Of a stretch of 64,000 nt of DNA, positions 1 to 7,183 are shown in pieces. The position numbers were made by a program, and so were the translations under genes. This DNA is from Nocardioides salarius (lineage in GTDB: Bacteria; Actinomycetota; Actinomycetes; Propionibacteriales; Nocardioidaceae): the NCBI RefSeq assembly GCF_016907435.1, contig NZ_JAFBBZ010000001.1:1984001-2048000 (forward strand). The letters run 5' to 3'. Under the pieces are notes generated by a model, which saw only the letters and a program-made list of their open reading frames with translations, searched no databases and had not been told where the DNA came from. Positions within the stretch are counted from its first letter, which is position 1. Each line of letters starts with the position of its first letter.

Positions 1-45
1 GGACGCTGGCGTCAGCCGGTCAGGGGGCGACTGAGGGGGGACGGC

Positions 46-180
46 TCAGGGCGCCTTGCGGCAGTAGCCGCCGCAACCCCAGCTGCTGTCCATGGCCTGG
101 GCGGGGGCCACGAACCCGAGCATCCCGACGGTGACGGCGGTGGTGGCGACGACGAGCCCGGCCTTGCGGACGATCTTCAT
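46..180 (-). CDS. Tiny secreted cysteine-containing peptide
   Basis: This gene has 44 codons. The ATG at 180 follows a GGAAGG ribosome site by about 7 bases. The product has a textbook Sec signal peptide: a basic start (MKIVRK), a hydrophobic core and an APAQA cleavage site. Cleavage would release only about 15 residues, MDSSWGCGGYCRKAP, with two cysteines in a CGGYC motif that could form a disulfide. It stands alone, with a long palindrome about 100 bases upstream (276-300). I do not recognise a named family. A secreted peptide or peptide-like signal is possible, but that is inference from size and signal peptide only. Confidence 0.7.
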   Translation of the reverse strand: MKIVRKAGLVVATTAVTVGMLGFVAPAQAMDSSWGCGGYCRKAP

Positions 181-275
181 GGTGAACCTTCCTGGTGCTC
201 CGGTCGGGCCAGGTCGTGGCCCGTGGGGTCCGAGTCTGCCCCAGCCGCGGCCCGGCGACACCGTGAGCGCCGGGC

Positions 276-300
276 CATGTTCGTGCAATGCACAAACATG
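276..300. promoter_or_regulatory. 25-bp near-perfect palindrome, operator candidate
   Basis: The arms are CATGTTCGTGCA and TGCACAAACATG around a single central base, with one mismatched pair (C/A at the seventh position). It lies about 96 bases before the start of the small secreted peptide gene and overlaps the likely promoter zone. A dimeric repressor site is the simplest reading. No regulator gene adjoins it in the window. Confidence 0.5.
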
Positions 301-387
301 CAGACGGGCGAGAGGCGGCGGCGAGGACGCCCGGACCCGGACGTGGCACGACCCCCGAGGTCCTGGGGACCTGCGGGGGTCGTGCGC

Positions 388-481
388 TGGCGGAGGCGGA
401 GGGATTTGAACCCTCGATGGGGTTGTAGCCCCAAACCCGCTTAGCAGGCGGGCGCCATAGACCGGACTAGGCGACGCCTCC
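388..481 (-). tRNA. tRNA-Ser(GCT)
   Basis: Read on the minus strand, the acceptor stem GGAGGCG (481-475) pairs with CGCCTCC (398-392). The anticodon loop CTGCTAA carries GCT, reading AGC/AGU serine codons. A long variable arm (GGGGCTACAACCCC) is present, as expected for a class II tRNA, and the T arm has GGTTCAAATCC. The discriminator is G and CCA is encoded at 390-388. Confidence 0.95.
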
Positions 482-543
482 CGGCAGCGCCGACAGGCTA
501 CAAGGCCGGGGCCGCCCGCCACCAATCAGGGCGCCCGCGGACC

Positions 544-1017
544 TCAGCCGAGGGGCCGGTGGCCCTGGCCGGCGCGCAGGCGGCGCTGCATCTCGCGCAC
601 GAACTGCTCCCGGTCCACTGCCAGCGCCTCGACGGGGATCGTGGTGGCGCGCGCGTCCTCCAGGTGCAGCACGAGGCAGTCGATGCCGCGCACGGTGGTG
701 GTCGCGGCCTGGCTCACCTCGCTCCACCGGGCCCGCTTCACGCCGGCACCGCGCACCGGCCCGACGACGTACCCCTCGCTCTCGGCGCGCAGCACGAAGG
801 CCCGGTTGCGCAGCCACCAGCCCAGGCCGAAGACGCCCGCGACGCCCACGCCCAGCAGCACGACCAGCACGTCGGCGTTGACGCCGCTCACGGCGACGAC
901 GGCGGTGCCGGCGAACATCACCAGCGCCAGGGCCACGAGGCTGAGCCCGACCAGCCGCACCGTGAAGGCCTGCGCGAAGCGGTAGTCGTGCGGCGTGGGG
1001 AGCGGCGTACCGGACAT
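544..1017 (-). CDS. PH-domain-containing membrane protein
   Basis: This 157-residue protein has two adjacent hydrophobic segments in its first half (roughly residues 20-45 and 50-72) followed by a soluble bacterial-PH-like domain that starts after WWLRNRAFVLRAE. It resembles small actinobacterial PH-domain membrane proteins, whose role is not known. I prefer the ATG at 1017 (MSGTPLPTPHDYRF) over the in-frame upstream start at 1035 because family members usually begin shortly before the DYRF-type segment. It lies alone between the two serine tRNA genes. Confidence 0.75.
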   Translation of the reverse strand: MSGTPLPTPHDYRFAQAFTVRLVGLSLVALALVMFAGTAVVAVSGVNADVLVVLLGVGVAGVFGLGWWLRNRAFVLRAESEGYVVGPVRGAGVKRARWSEVSQAATTTVRGIDCLVLHLEDARATTIPVEALAVDREQFVREMQRRLRAGQGHRPLG

Positions 1018-1115
1018 GACCCGATTCCACACCACCGCTCTCGCGGGGCGCCACCCGGGCGCCCGGGCGCGGTCTTCTAGAGTGACCTGGCACGCGCCGG
1101 GCCCGGCGCGGGCAC

Positions 1116-1203
1116 GGAGGGGTGCCGGAGTGGCCTATCGGAACCGCCTTGAAAGCGGTCGTAGGGAGACCTACCGCGGGTTCGAATCCCGCCCCCTCTG
1201 CCA
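1116..1203 (+). tRNA. tRNA-Ser(TGA)
   Basis: The acceptor stem GGAGGGG (1116-1122) pairs with CCCCTCT (1193-1199), with one G-U pair. The anticodon loop CTTGAAA carries TGA, reading UCN serine codons. A long variable arm (GTAGGGAGACCTAC) and the T arm GGTTCGAATCC are present. The discriminator G is followed by an encoded CCA at 1201-1203. Confidence 0.96.
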
Positions 1204-1222
1204 GGCTCCCCGACGCCGCCGC

Positions 1223-1453
1223 TCAGCGGGTGAGGGTGAGCAGCAGGTCGCCCTCCTGGACGACGTCGCCCGGCGCGACCTTGATCGCCACCACGGTGCC
1301 AGCGTGCTCGGCGATGACCGGGATCTCCATCTTCATCGACTCCAGCAGCACCACCGTGTCGCCGACCTCGACGTGCTCCCCGGCGGCGACCGCCACCTCG
1401 AGCACGTTGGCGACCATCTCCGCCGCGATCTGCTGCACCTGTTCACGAGCCAC
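1223..1453 (-). CDS. Biotin/lipoyl-binding carrier protein, TB7.3-like
   Basis: This 76-residue protein consists almost entirely of a biotinyl domain. The attachment motif is ESMKMEIPV, with the central lysine as the modified residue, flanked by the usual glycine-rich turns (VEVGDTV and VAPGDVVQEGDLL). Size and sequence match the stand-alone biotinylated protein TB7.3 of mycobacteria rather than the larger acetyl-CoA carboxylase BCCP. In that family the partner enzyme is not clearly established. The gene lies just downstream of tRNA-Ser on the opposite strand and 65 bases after a membrane protein gene on the same strand. Confidence 0.88.
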   Translation of the reverse strand: MAREQVQQIAAEMVANVLEVAVAAGEHVEVGDTVVLLESMKMEIPVIAEHAGTVVAIKVAPGDVVQEGDLLLTLTR

Positions 1454-1518
1454 GACTCGAACCTAGCCGTTACCGGCAGGTACGCCGGATCCGTCGCCCG
1501 GCGGTGCGAGGGACCGGC

Positions 1519-2544
1519 TCAGAGCAGCGCCTGGCCGCGCGCCGGCTCGGGCCGCCCGGCCGCCCGCTCCTCCGCGCGTCGCGCACGGCGACCGCGGGGC
1601 CCGGTAAGGCGCAGGTCGAGGCGGATCAGCGCGGCGCCGATGAGCACGCCGATCACCAGGCCGTAGCCGATCGAGAGGCCCACCTCGAGCAGCGCGACCG
1701 ACGGGTTCATCATCGAGCTGGCCACCGACGCGGTGGCGGCCACGCCGAAGGCGCTGACCCACCAGCCCTGACGGCGCCGGGCCCGCATGTGGCAGCCCCA
1801 CACGAGCGCCGGCACGCCGAGCACGGTGGCGATGGGGCGCGGGAAGGCGCCCAGGTTCTCGCGTGACCAGCGCACCACGTCGAGCAGGTCGGTGACCATG
1901 GCGCCGGGGCCGTAGCGGCGCAGCAGCTCGGCGTAGGCCAGGGTGAGCAGCAGCAGCGCACCGCCCACCAGCACGATCAGCAGCCCGCGCCGGCCCAGGC
2001 CGTGGAACCCGGCGCCGAGGCGGAAGACCAGGGCGAAGACGCCCAGCAGCGCCAGGCCGAGGGTGGCGTACTCGAAGCTGACCACGCTGACCACCGGCTC
2101 GAAGCCGACCACCGCCAGCGCCCCGACGGCGGCGACGAGGGTGGCCAGCAGCGCCTCGCGGGCCGCGTGCCGCAGCCGGCGCGCCGGCACGGTGCCCATC
2201 ACCGCCAGCACCGCGGCCACCACGCAGGTCCAGACCGCCGCCCCGGTGCGCAGCCGGTCCTCGTCGAGCACCAGCACCGCGACCCCGATGGCCACCGCGA
2301 GGGTGCCGAAGACGACCGGACGCCCGCCGGTGCGTGCGGCCAGCGCCCACGTGAAGGCCCCGGCCACGGCGACCGATCCGACACCGGGCAGCCACGCCGG
2401 GCCCAGCTCGAGCACGCCCGCCACCAGCACCGCCAGCCCCCCGGCCACCATGACCGACCAGGCCACCAGCGGCCAGCGCGAGCCGGCCAGGCGGTCGACC
2501 GAGCTGCTGACCTGCGCGAGGCGGAGGGAGACGGCTGACGACAC
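1519..2544 (-). CDS. Multi-pass membrane protein of unknown function
   Basis: This 341-residue protein has about ten hydrophobic segments separated by short arginine-rich loops, and a charged, arginine-rich C-terminal tail (GPRGRRARRAEERAAGRPE). No signature of a transporter, protease or glycosyltransferase family is visible. It ends 65 bases before the biotin carrier gene and starts 11 bases after the nitrilase-family gene on the same strand, so the three may be co-transcribed. It looks like a conserved actinobacterial integral membrane protein, and no function can be assigned from sequence. Confidence 0.75.
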   Translation of the reverse strand: MSSAVSLRLAQVSSSVDRLAGSRWPLVAWSVMVAGGLAVLVAGVLELGPAWLPGVGSVAVAGAFTWALAARTGGRPVVFGTLAVAIGVAVLVLDEDRLRTGAAVWTCVVAAVLAVMGTVPARRLRHAAREALLATLVAAVGALAVVGFEPVVSVVSFEYATLGLALLGVFALVFRLGAGFHGLGRRGLLIVLVGGALLLLTLAYAELLRRYGPGAMVTDLLDVVRWSRENLGAFPRPIATVLGVPALVWGCHMRARRRQGWWVSAFGVAATASVASSMMNPSVALLEVGLSIGYGLVIGVLIGAALIRLDLRLTGPRGRRARRAEERAAGRPEPARGQALL

Positions 2545-2555
2545 GTCGACGAAGG

Positions 2556-3320
2556 CTACAACCGGCGGTTGGCCAGCGAGGGGTTGGTGCGCCGCGCCTC
2601 GGCCAGCCGAGCGAGGTCCACCACACCCTCGACCAGTCCCGCGTCGGGACCGGCCTCGGCGAGCACGTCGCCCAGCGGGTCGACGAGCATGGAGTGCCCG
2701 CTGTAGCGCGGCGCGGGCTGCCCCGCGGCAGCGACGTACACGGTGTTCTCGATGGCGCGGGCCCGCAGCAGCGTGCGCCAGTGCTCGACCTTGCGCTCAC
2801 CGGCCACCCAGGCCGCCGGCACCGCCAGCAGCTCGGCGCCGGCGTCGACCAGCAGCCGGGCCAGCTCGGGGAAGCGCAGGTCGTAGCAGGTCATCAGCCC
2901 CACCCGGACCCCGCCGACGTCGACCAGCGCCGGGGTCGGGTCGCCGGCGCTGAGCCGGTCGGACTCGCGGTAGCCGAAGGAGTCGTAGAGGTGGATCTTG
3001 CGGTACTCCGCCTCCGCGGCGCCGCGCACCAGCAGCGTGTTCCAGGGCCGCTGCGGGTCGGGACCGGTCTCGAACATGCCGGCCACGACCGTCGTACGCC
3101 GCTCGTCGGCCACGCGGGCCAGCTCGGCGCCGAAGGGGCCGTCGACCGCCTCGGCGTCGGCACTGACGTCGGAGCCGGCGGAGCCGAAGTCGCGGGCGAA
3201 CGCCTCGGGCAGCACGACGAGGTCGTGGCCCTCGGGCACCAGCTGCGCCAGGCGGGCGCGGTTGACGGCGGGATCGGTGTCGGAGGCCTCCTGGACCAGG
3301 GCGACGCGCAGCGTGGTCAT
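2556..3320 (-). CDS. Carbon-nitrogen hydrolase (nitrilase superfamily amidase)
   Basis: The 254-residue protein carries the nitrilase catalytic triad: Glu in LPEAFARDFG, Lys in YRKIHLYDSFGY, and the nucleophile Cys in MTCYDLRFPELAR. Length and motifs match the omega-amidase/Nit branch, which hydrolyses small amides such as alpha-keto acid monoamides or deaminated glutathione. The exact substrate cannot be told from sequence. The start MTTLRVALVQ at 3320 was chosen because it begins the conserved first beta strand. Divergently placed to the MobA-like gene, 45 bases away. Confidence 0.9.
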   Translation of the reverse strand: MTTLRVALVQEASDTDPAVNRARLAQLVPEGHDLVVLPEAFARDFGSAGSDVSADAEAVDGPFGAELARVADERRTTVVAGMFETGPDPQRPWNTLLVRGAAEAEYRKIHLYDSFGYRESDRLSAGDPTPALVDVGGVRVGLMTCYDLRFPELARLLVDAGAELLAVPAAWVAGERKVEHWRTLLRARAIENTVYVAAAGQPAPRYSGHSMLVDPLGDVLAEAGPDAGLVEGVVDLARLAEARRTNPSLANRRL

Positions 3321-3365
3321 GGACACCAGCCTGCCAGCCGCGGGCGCTGCTGCCATCCTGCTGGC

Positions 3366-3977
3366 GTGGAGCCCGACGACCTGAGCGACCTCGCGGACCC
3401 GTCCTTCAGCGCCGTGGTGCTGGCCGGGGGCACCGCAGTGCGCCTCGACGGGGCCGACAAGGCCTCGGTCGAGCTGCACGGGCGCACCCTGCTGACCCAC
3501 GCCCTCGACGCCTGCCTCGACGCCAGGGAGGTGGTCGTCGTGGGCGACCCGGTGCCGACCCACCGGCCGGTCACCTTCACCCGCGAGGACCCCCGCCACG
3601 GCGGGCCGGTCGCGGCCCTGCTGACCGGGCGCGACGCGCTGCTGCGCCCGGCGCGGCTGCTCGGGGTGCTCGCCGTCGACATGCCGCATGTGGGCCCCGG
3701 GACCTTCGCGCGGCTGCGGCGGGCGGTCAGCGGCGGGGTGGACGCGCCGGTCGAGCGCGACGGGGCGGTGCTGGTGGCTCCCGACGGGCGGCACGCGCTG
3801 GCGCTGGTGCTGCGCACCGACCGGCTCGACGACGTACGCCCCACCCACGAGGAGCAGCACGGCATGGCCCTGCGGCGCCTCCTGGCCCGCCTCGACCTCG
3901 CCGAGGTCCCCGCCCTGGGCCGCGAGCACCGTGACGTCGACACCTGGGCCGACCTGCGCGACCTCGCCGACGACTGA
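3366..3977 (+). CDS. mobA: MobA-like molybdenum cofactor guanylyltransferase
   Basis: This 203-residue protein begins with the nucleotidyltransferase signature VVLAGGTAVRLDGADKAS, a variant of LAGGxSxRxGxDKA, and has the metal-binding region VLAVDMPHVGP. MobA attaches GMP from GTP to molybdopterin, giving the cofactor used by DMSO-reductase-type enzymes; no such enzyme lies in the window. The GTG start at 3366 places the signature at the usual distance from the N terminus. In many actinobacteria the transferase is fused to or followed by a DUF6457 domain, here found as a separate gene 180 bases downstream. Confidence 0.75.
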   Translation: MEPDDLSDLADPSFSAVVLAGGTAVRLDGADKASVELHGRTLLTHALDACLDAREVVVVGDPVPTHRPVTFTREDPRHGGPVAALLTGRDALLRPARLLGVLAVDMPHVGPGTFARLRRAVSGGVDAPVERDGAVLVAPDGRHALALVLRTDRLDDVRPTHEEQHGMALRRLLARLDLAEVPALGREHRDVDTWADLRDLADD

Positions 3978-3993
3978 CCCGTCCCCCTGCGCC

Positions 3994-4053
3994 GGGTCGT
4001 GGGTCGGGTCGTGGCCTGGGTCGTGGCCTGGGTCGTGGCTTGGGTCGTGGTCC
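3994..4053. repeat. 12-bp tandem repeat array
   Basis: The unit GGGTCGTGGCCT is repeated in head-to-tail order at 4006, 4018 and 4030, with a partial fourth copy at 4042 and a degenerate copy at 3994. It fills part of the gap between the MobA-like gene and the DUF6457 gene. A two-unit stretch of the same sequence recurs near 23340-23360 and a looser version near 31560. Confidence 0.85.
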
Positions 4054-4158
4054 CCTGACGCGTCCTGGCGCGTCCTCAGGCACACGACCCGGACCACGAC
4101 CTGGACGACGAGGTACGCCGGTGTTGCGCCGGACGGCCCGGGTCGCCAGGCTTTGCCC

Positions 4159-4557
4159 GTGAACCTCCACGACTGGATCGACGAGCTCTGCGACGCCCTC
4201 GACCTCGACGCGGAGGTCGACGAGGCGCTGCTGCTCGACCTGGCCCGCGACGTGGCGCACGCCGTGGCGCGACCGGCTGCGCCGCTGTCGACCTACCTCC
4301 TCGGCCTCGCCGCGGGCGCCAAGGGCGGCGGCCCCGCCGTGGTCGAGGAGCTCGCCGAGCGGGTGCGCGCGCTGGCCGACGGCTGGGACCAGCCGGCCGC
4401 GACCGACACCCCCACCGCAGCGGCCGACGACCTCGGCACCGATGCCGCCCAGGACGACCTCGACGGGGCGACCGACCCGCTGACCGAGATCGAGGACCTC
4501 GACGACCTCCTGGGCCGCGACCCCGAGCCCGGGCACGAGGCCGCCGAGGAGGAGTAG
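4159..4557 (+). CDS. DUF6457 domain protein
   Basis: The 132-residue product starts with a compact helical domain (VNLHDWIDELCDALDLDAEV, then a LLDLARDVAHAVARPAAPLS segment) that matches the DUF6457 family, followed by an acidic, low-complexity tail from about residue 80. DUF6457 is commonly found at the C terminus of MobA-like proteins or beside them, so a role tied to molybdopterin metabolism is likely but unproven. The GTG start at 4159 begins the conserved domain directly. The next gene starts 22 bases downstream on the same strand. Confidence 0.7.
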   Translation: MNLHDWIDELCDALDLDAEVDEALLLDLARDVAHAVARPAAPLSTYLLGLAAGAKGGGPAVVEELAERVRALADGWDQPAATDTPTAAADDLGTDAAQDDLDGATDPLTEIEDLDDLLGRDPEPGHEAAEEE

Positions 4558-4579
4558 GCGCGGCCCCTAGGGTGGGGGC

Positions 4580-5554
4580 ATGCGTGCTGTCGTCGCCGAC
4601 GGGTCCGGCGGACCCGAGATCCTGTCCGTGGCCGAGCTCCCCGACCCCACCCCGGGGCCCGGCGAGGTGCTGGTCGAGGTGGCCGCGGCCGGCCTCAACC
4701 GCGCCGACCTGCTGCAGCGCCAGGGCTTCTACCCGCCCCCGCCCGGCGCCTCCGAGGTCATCGGCATGGAGTGCTCGGGCACCGTCGCCGCGCTCGGCGA
4801 GGGTGTCGAGGACTGGGCCGTGGGCGACGCGGTCTGCTGCCTGCTCGCCGGCGGCGGCTACGCGTCGTACGTCGTGGTGCCGGCCGGGCAGGTGATGCCG
4901 GTGCCCGACGGGGTCGACCTGGTCACGGCCGCCGCGCTGCCCGAGGTGGCGGCGACGGTGTGGTCGAACGTCTTCATGGTCGCCGGGCTGCGGCCCGAGG
5001 AGTCGCTGCTGGTGCACGGCGGGGCCGGCGGGATCGGCACCTTCGCGATCCAGCTGGCGCACGCGCTGGGGGCGCGGGTGCTGACCACGGGCGGCACCCC
5101 CGAGAAGCTGGCGTTCTGCCGCGAGCTCGGGGCCGACGTGGCCATCGACTACCGCGAGCAGGACTTCGTCGAGGTGGTGCGCGAGAGCACCGACGGCGGG
5201 GTCGACGTCGTGCTCGACAACATGGGCGCCAAGTACCTCGCCCGCAACGTCGAGGCCCTGGCCACCGAGGGACGGCTGGTCGTGATCGGCATGCAGGGCG
5301 GCACCAAGGCCGAGCTCGACCTGAGCGTGCTGCTGCGCAAGCGTGCAGCGGTCATCGCCACCTCGCTGCGCTCGCGGCCGGTCAGCGAGAAGTCCGCCAT
5401 CTGCGCTGCGGTCGTCGAGCACGTGTGGCCGCTGGTCGCCGACGGGTCGGTGCGCCCGGTGGTGCACGGCACGATGCCGCTGGAGCAGGTGCGCGAGGCG
5501 CACGAGCTGATGGGCTCGGGCGCGCACACCGGCAAGATCCTGCTCACCCTGTAG
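4580..5554 (+). CDS. NAD(P)H-quinone oxidoreductase, PIG3/QOR family
   Basis: This 324-residue medium-chain dehydrogenase lacks the structural zinc-binding cysteines and shows the quinone oxidoreductase pattern: GLNRADLLQRQGFYPPPPGA near residue 40, then the NADPH-binding turn HGGAGGIGTFAIQLA near residue 155. Enzymes of this branch reduce quinones or unsaturated carbonyl compounds with NADPH in the cytosol. The physiological substrate here is unknown. The gene sits between the DUF6457 gene and the proteasome activator gene, all on the plus strand with short gaps. Confidence 0.9.
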   Translation: MRAVVADGSGGPEILSVAELPDPTPGPGEVLVEVAAAGLNRADLLQRQGFYPPPPGASEVIGMECSGTVAALGEGVEDWAVGDAVCCLLAGGGYASYVVVPAGQVMPVPDGVDLVTAAALPEVAATVWSNVFMVAGLRPEESLLVHGGAGGIGTFAIQLAHALGARVLTTGGTPEKLAFCRELGADVAIDYREQDFVEVVRESTDGGVDVVLDNMGAKYLARNVEALATEGRLVVIGMQGGTKAELDLSVLLRKRAAVIATSLRSRPVSEKSAICAAVVEHVWPLVADGSVRPVVHGTMPLEQVREAHELMGSGAHTGKILLTL

Positions 5555-5595
5555 GGCCGCACCGGCCCGCCACGCCGCCTCCTAGGCTGGGGCCC

Positions 5596-6261
5596 ATGAG
5601 CCAGCACCCCGACGAGCAGTCCCAGTCCGACGCCCCGTCCGACGCCCAGCCCGCGGGCCAGTCCGGTGACCAGGGCTCCCCCGCCGGGGAGCAGGACCAG
5701 CACGTCGTCATCGTCGGCCCCGACGGCCAGCCGATGGGGACCCTGCCGGCCTCGGCGCTCGCACAGGCCCAGCAGCAGGACGACGAGGCGGGTGAGCGCT
5801 CGATCACCGAGCTGGTCGAGCAGCCGGCCAAGGTGATGCGCATCGGCAGCATGATCAAGCAGCTGCTCGAGGAGGTGAAGGCGGCCCCGCTCGACGAGGC
5901 GAGCCGCCAGCGCCTCAAGGGCATCCACCAGGCCTCGATCACCGAGCTCGAGGACGGGCTGGCGCCCGAGCTGGTCGAGGAGCTCGACCGGCTCTCGCTG
6001 CCCTTCACCGAGGAGGGCACGCCCAGCGAGGGCGAGCTGCGCATCGCGCAGGCCCAGCTGGTGGGGTGGCTCGAGGGCCTCTTCCACGGCATCCAGACCG
6101 CCATCTACGCCCAGCAGATGGCCGCCAAGGCCCAGTTCGAGCAGATGCGCCGCAGCCTGCCCGCCGGGCCGGGGGCCCACGGCGCCCAGCCCGGCCAGCC
6201 CGGGCAGCCCGGTCAGGCCCCGGGCGCCGACCACGGCGACTCCGGCGGCATGTACCTCTGA
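5596..6261 (+). CDS. bpa: Bacterial proteasome activator Bpa
   Basis: This 221-residue protein has a disordered, Gln/Asp-rich N terminus, a helical core (VMRIGSMIKQLLEEVKAAPL through the LVGWLEGLFHGIQTAIYAQQ stretch), a Pro/Gly-rich linker and the C-terminal tail GGMYL. The core and the final Tyr-Leu match Bpa, the ATP-independent ring-shaped activator that docks its C termini into the 20S proteasome and opens the gate for unfolded substrates such as HspR. Mycobacterial Bpa ends in GQYL; here the tail is MYL. Proteasome genes themselves are not in this window. Confidence 0.92.
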   Translation: MSQHPDEQSQSDAPSDAQPAGQSGDQGSPAGEQDQHVVIVGPDGQPMGTLPASALAQAQQQDDEAGERSITELVEQPAKVMRIGSMIKQLLEEVKAAPLDEASRQRLKGIHQASITELEDGLAPELVEELDRLSLPFTEEGTPSEGELRIAQAQLVGWLEGLFHGIQTAIYAQQMAAKAQFEQMRRSLPAGPGAHGAQPGQPGQPGQAPGADHGDSGGMYL

Positions 6262-6277
6262 CCCGCCCCGGACTCCG

Positions 6278-6365
6278 CACCGAGTCGGCCCATTCTTCAC
6301 CCTGAGCCGGCCCGAACTTCACACCGAGTCGGCCCATTCTTCACCCTGAGTCGGCCCGTACTTCC
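6278..6365. repeat. 22-bp-period repeat, four units, orientation A
   Basis: Two copies of a 44-bp sequence follow each other at 6278 and 6322. Each copy is itself two related 22-bp halves sharing GAGTCGGCCC or GAGCCGGCCC followed by a CTTC block. The half-units are the reverse complement of the units in the neighbouring array at 6403-6502. The array starts 16 bases after the stop codon of bpa. Confidence 0.85.
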
Positions 6366-6402
6366 CACGGTGTCGACCCAGGTCCGCAGTCGGAGGGCGC
6401 CG

Positions 6403-6502
6403 GCCGGGTCAGCAGGAAGATTGCGCCGGGTCAGCGGGAAGTCTGGGCCGGGTCAGCGGGAAGTCTGGGCCGGGTCGGCGGGAAGTCTGGGCCGGGTCAG
6501 CG
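6403..6502. repeat. 22-bp tandem repeat, 4.5 units, orientation B
   Basis: Units start at 6403, 6425, 6447, 6469 and 6491, exactly 22 bases apart, with core GCCGGGTCAGCGGGAAGT. Three units are identical except for one base. The last partial unit contains the stop codon (6499-6497, minus strand) of the TIMP-like gene. Together with the opposite array at 6278-6365 it forms a long inverted arrangement between two converging genes. Confidence 0.9.
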
Positions 6503-7183
6503 GCGGGCGAGGCGGCGGGCCAGCACCAGGCCGAGGCCGCCGACCAGCACCATCGCGGCGCCCGGGGCCAGGGCCCGGGGCAGGGGGGTGGGCTCGTCGA
6601 GGTCGAGCCGCTCGAACTGCGCCGCCGGCGGCTCGGCGGCCACGGGCGGGCTCGGGTTGGGGAAGATCTCCTCGATGTCGCGCACCAGCGCCGCGTCGCG
6701 GGTGGCGGTGCCGCTGTCGCCGGCGGCCACGAAGCGGCCCTCGGTCTCGGGGTCGGCGCTGACGAAGAAGACGTAGGACTCCTCGTCCTGCAGGCGCCCC
6801 AGGTCGCACCCGCCCGAGCTGCGGGTGGTCACCACCTCGACCTCGACCTCGGTGACCCGGCTGGTGCCCTTGTAGACCAGGTCGACGGCGACCTGGTGGG
6901 TCAGCTCGACGCCGCGCTGGCCACCCGAGCGGCGCTCGGCGCTGCTGGAGACCACGGTGCCGGAGAAGACGGCCTGGGCCTGGCGGGCCTGCGAGCTCAC
7001 CGAGGTGTCGCTGTCGCACCGCTCACCGGTGGCTCCCGCGGGCGTCAGGAGGGCTCCCGCGCCGAGCAGCAGCCCCGACCCGAGGAGCGCGGCGAGCACC
7101 AGGCTGCCCACCACCGCGAACGGCCCGGACGGGCGCGCGGTCAGTCGTCGAGGGCTCGGCACGCTGCCATGAGACCAGATCAC
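6497..7183 (-). CDS. Secreted/anchored TIMP-like (NTR-fold) protein
   Basis: The 228-residue product has an N-terminal hydrophobic export segment ending near PAGATGERC, a domain with the TIMP/netrin-like pattern (CDSDTSVSSQARQAQAVFSG, then VDLVYKGTS and VVTTRSSGGCDLGRLQDEES) and a C-terminal membrane helix followed by RRLARR. It is probably surface-anchored; bacterial members of this fold have no defined role. The GTG at 7183 overlaps the stop codon of the upstream HAD gene as GTGA, which favours this start; GTG at 7162 is an alternative. It is the last gene of the serS operon and its stop codon lies in a repeat unit. Confidence 0.75.
   Translation of the reverse strand: MIWSHGSVPSPRRLTARPSGPFAVVGSLVLAALLGSGLLLGAGALLTPAGATGERCDSDTSVSSQARQAQAVFSGTVVSSSAERRSGGQRGVELTHQVAVDLVYKGTSRVTEVEVEVVTTRSSGGCDLGRLQDEESYVFFVSADPETEGRFVAAGDSGTATRDAALVRDIEEIFPNPSPPVAAEPPAAQFERLDLDEPTPLPRALAPGAAMVLVGGLGLVLARRLARR

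Noticed and set aside
4..45. A gene entering from the left window edge
   Set aside because: The first 45 bases contain stop codons in several frames and no motif; nothing can be supported.
6403..6502. CRISPR array
   Set aside because: The 22-bp units follow each other without spacers and no cas gene is in the window.
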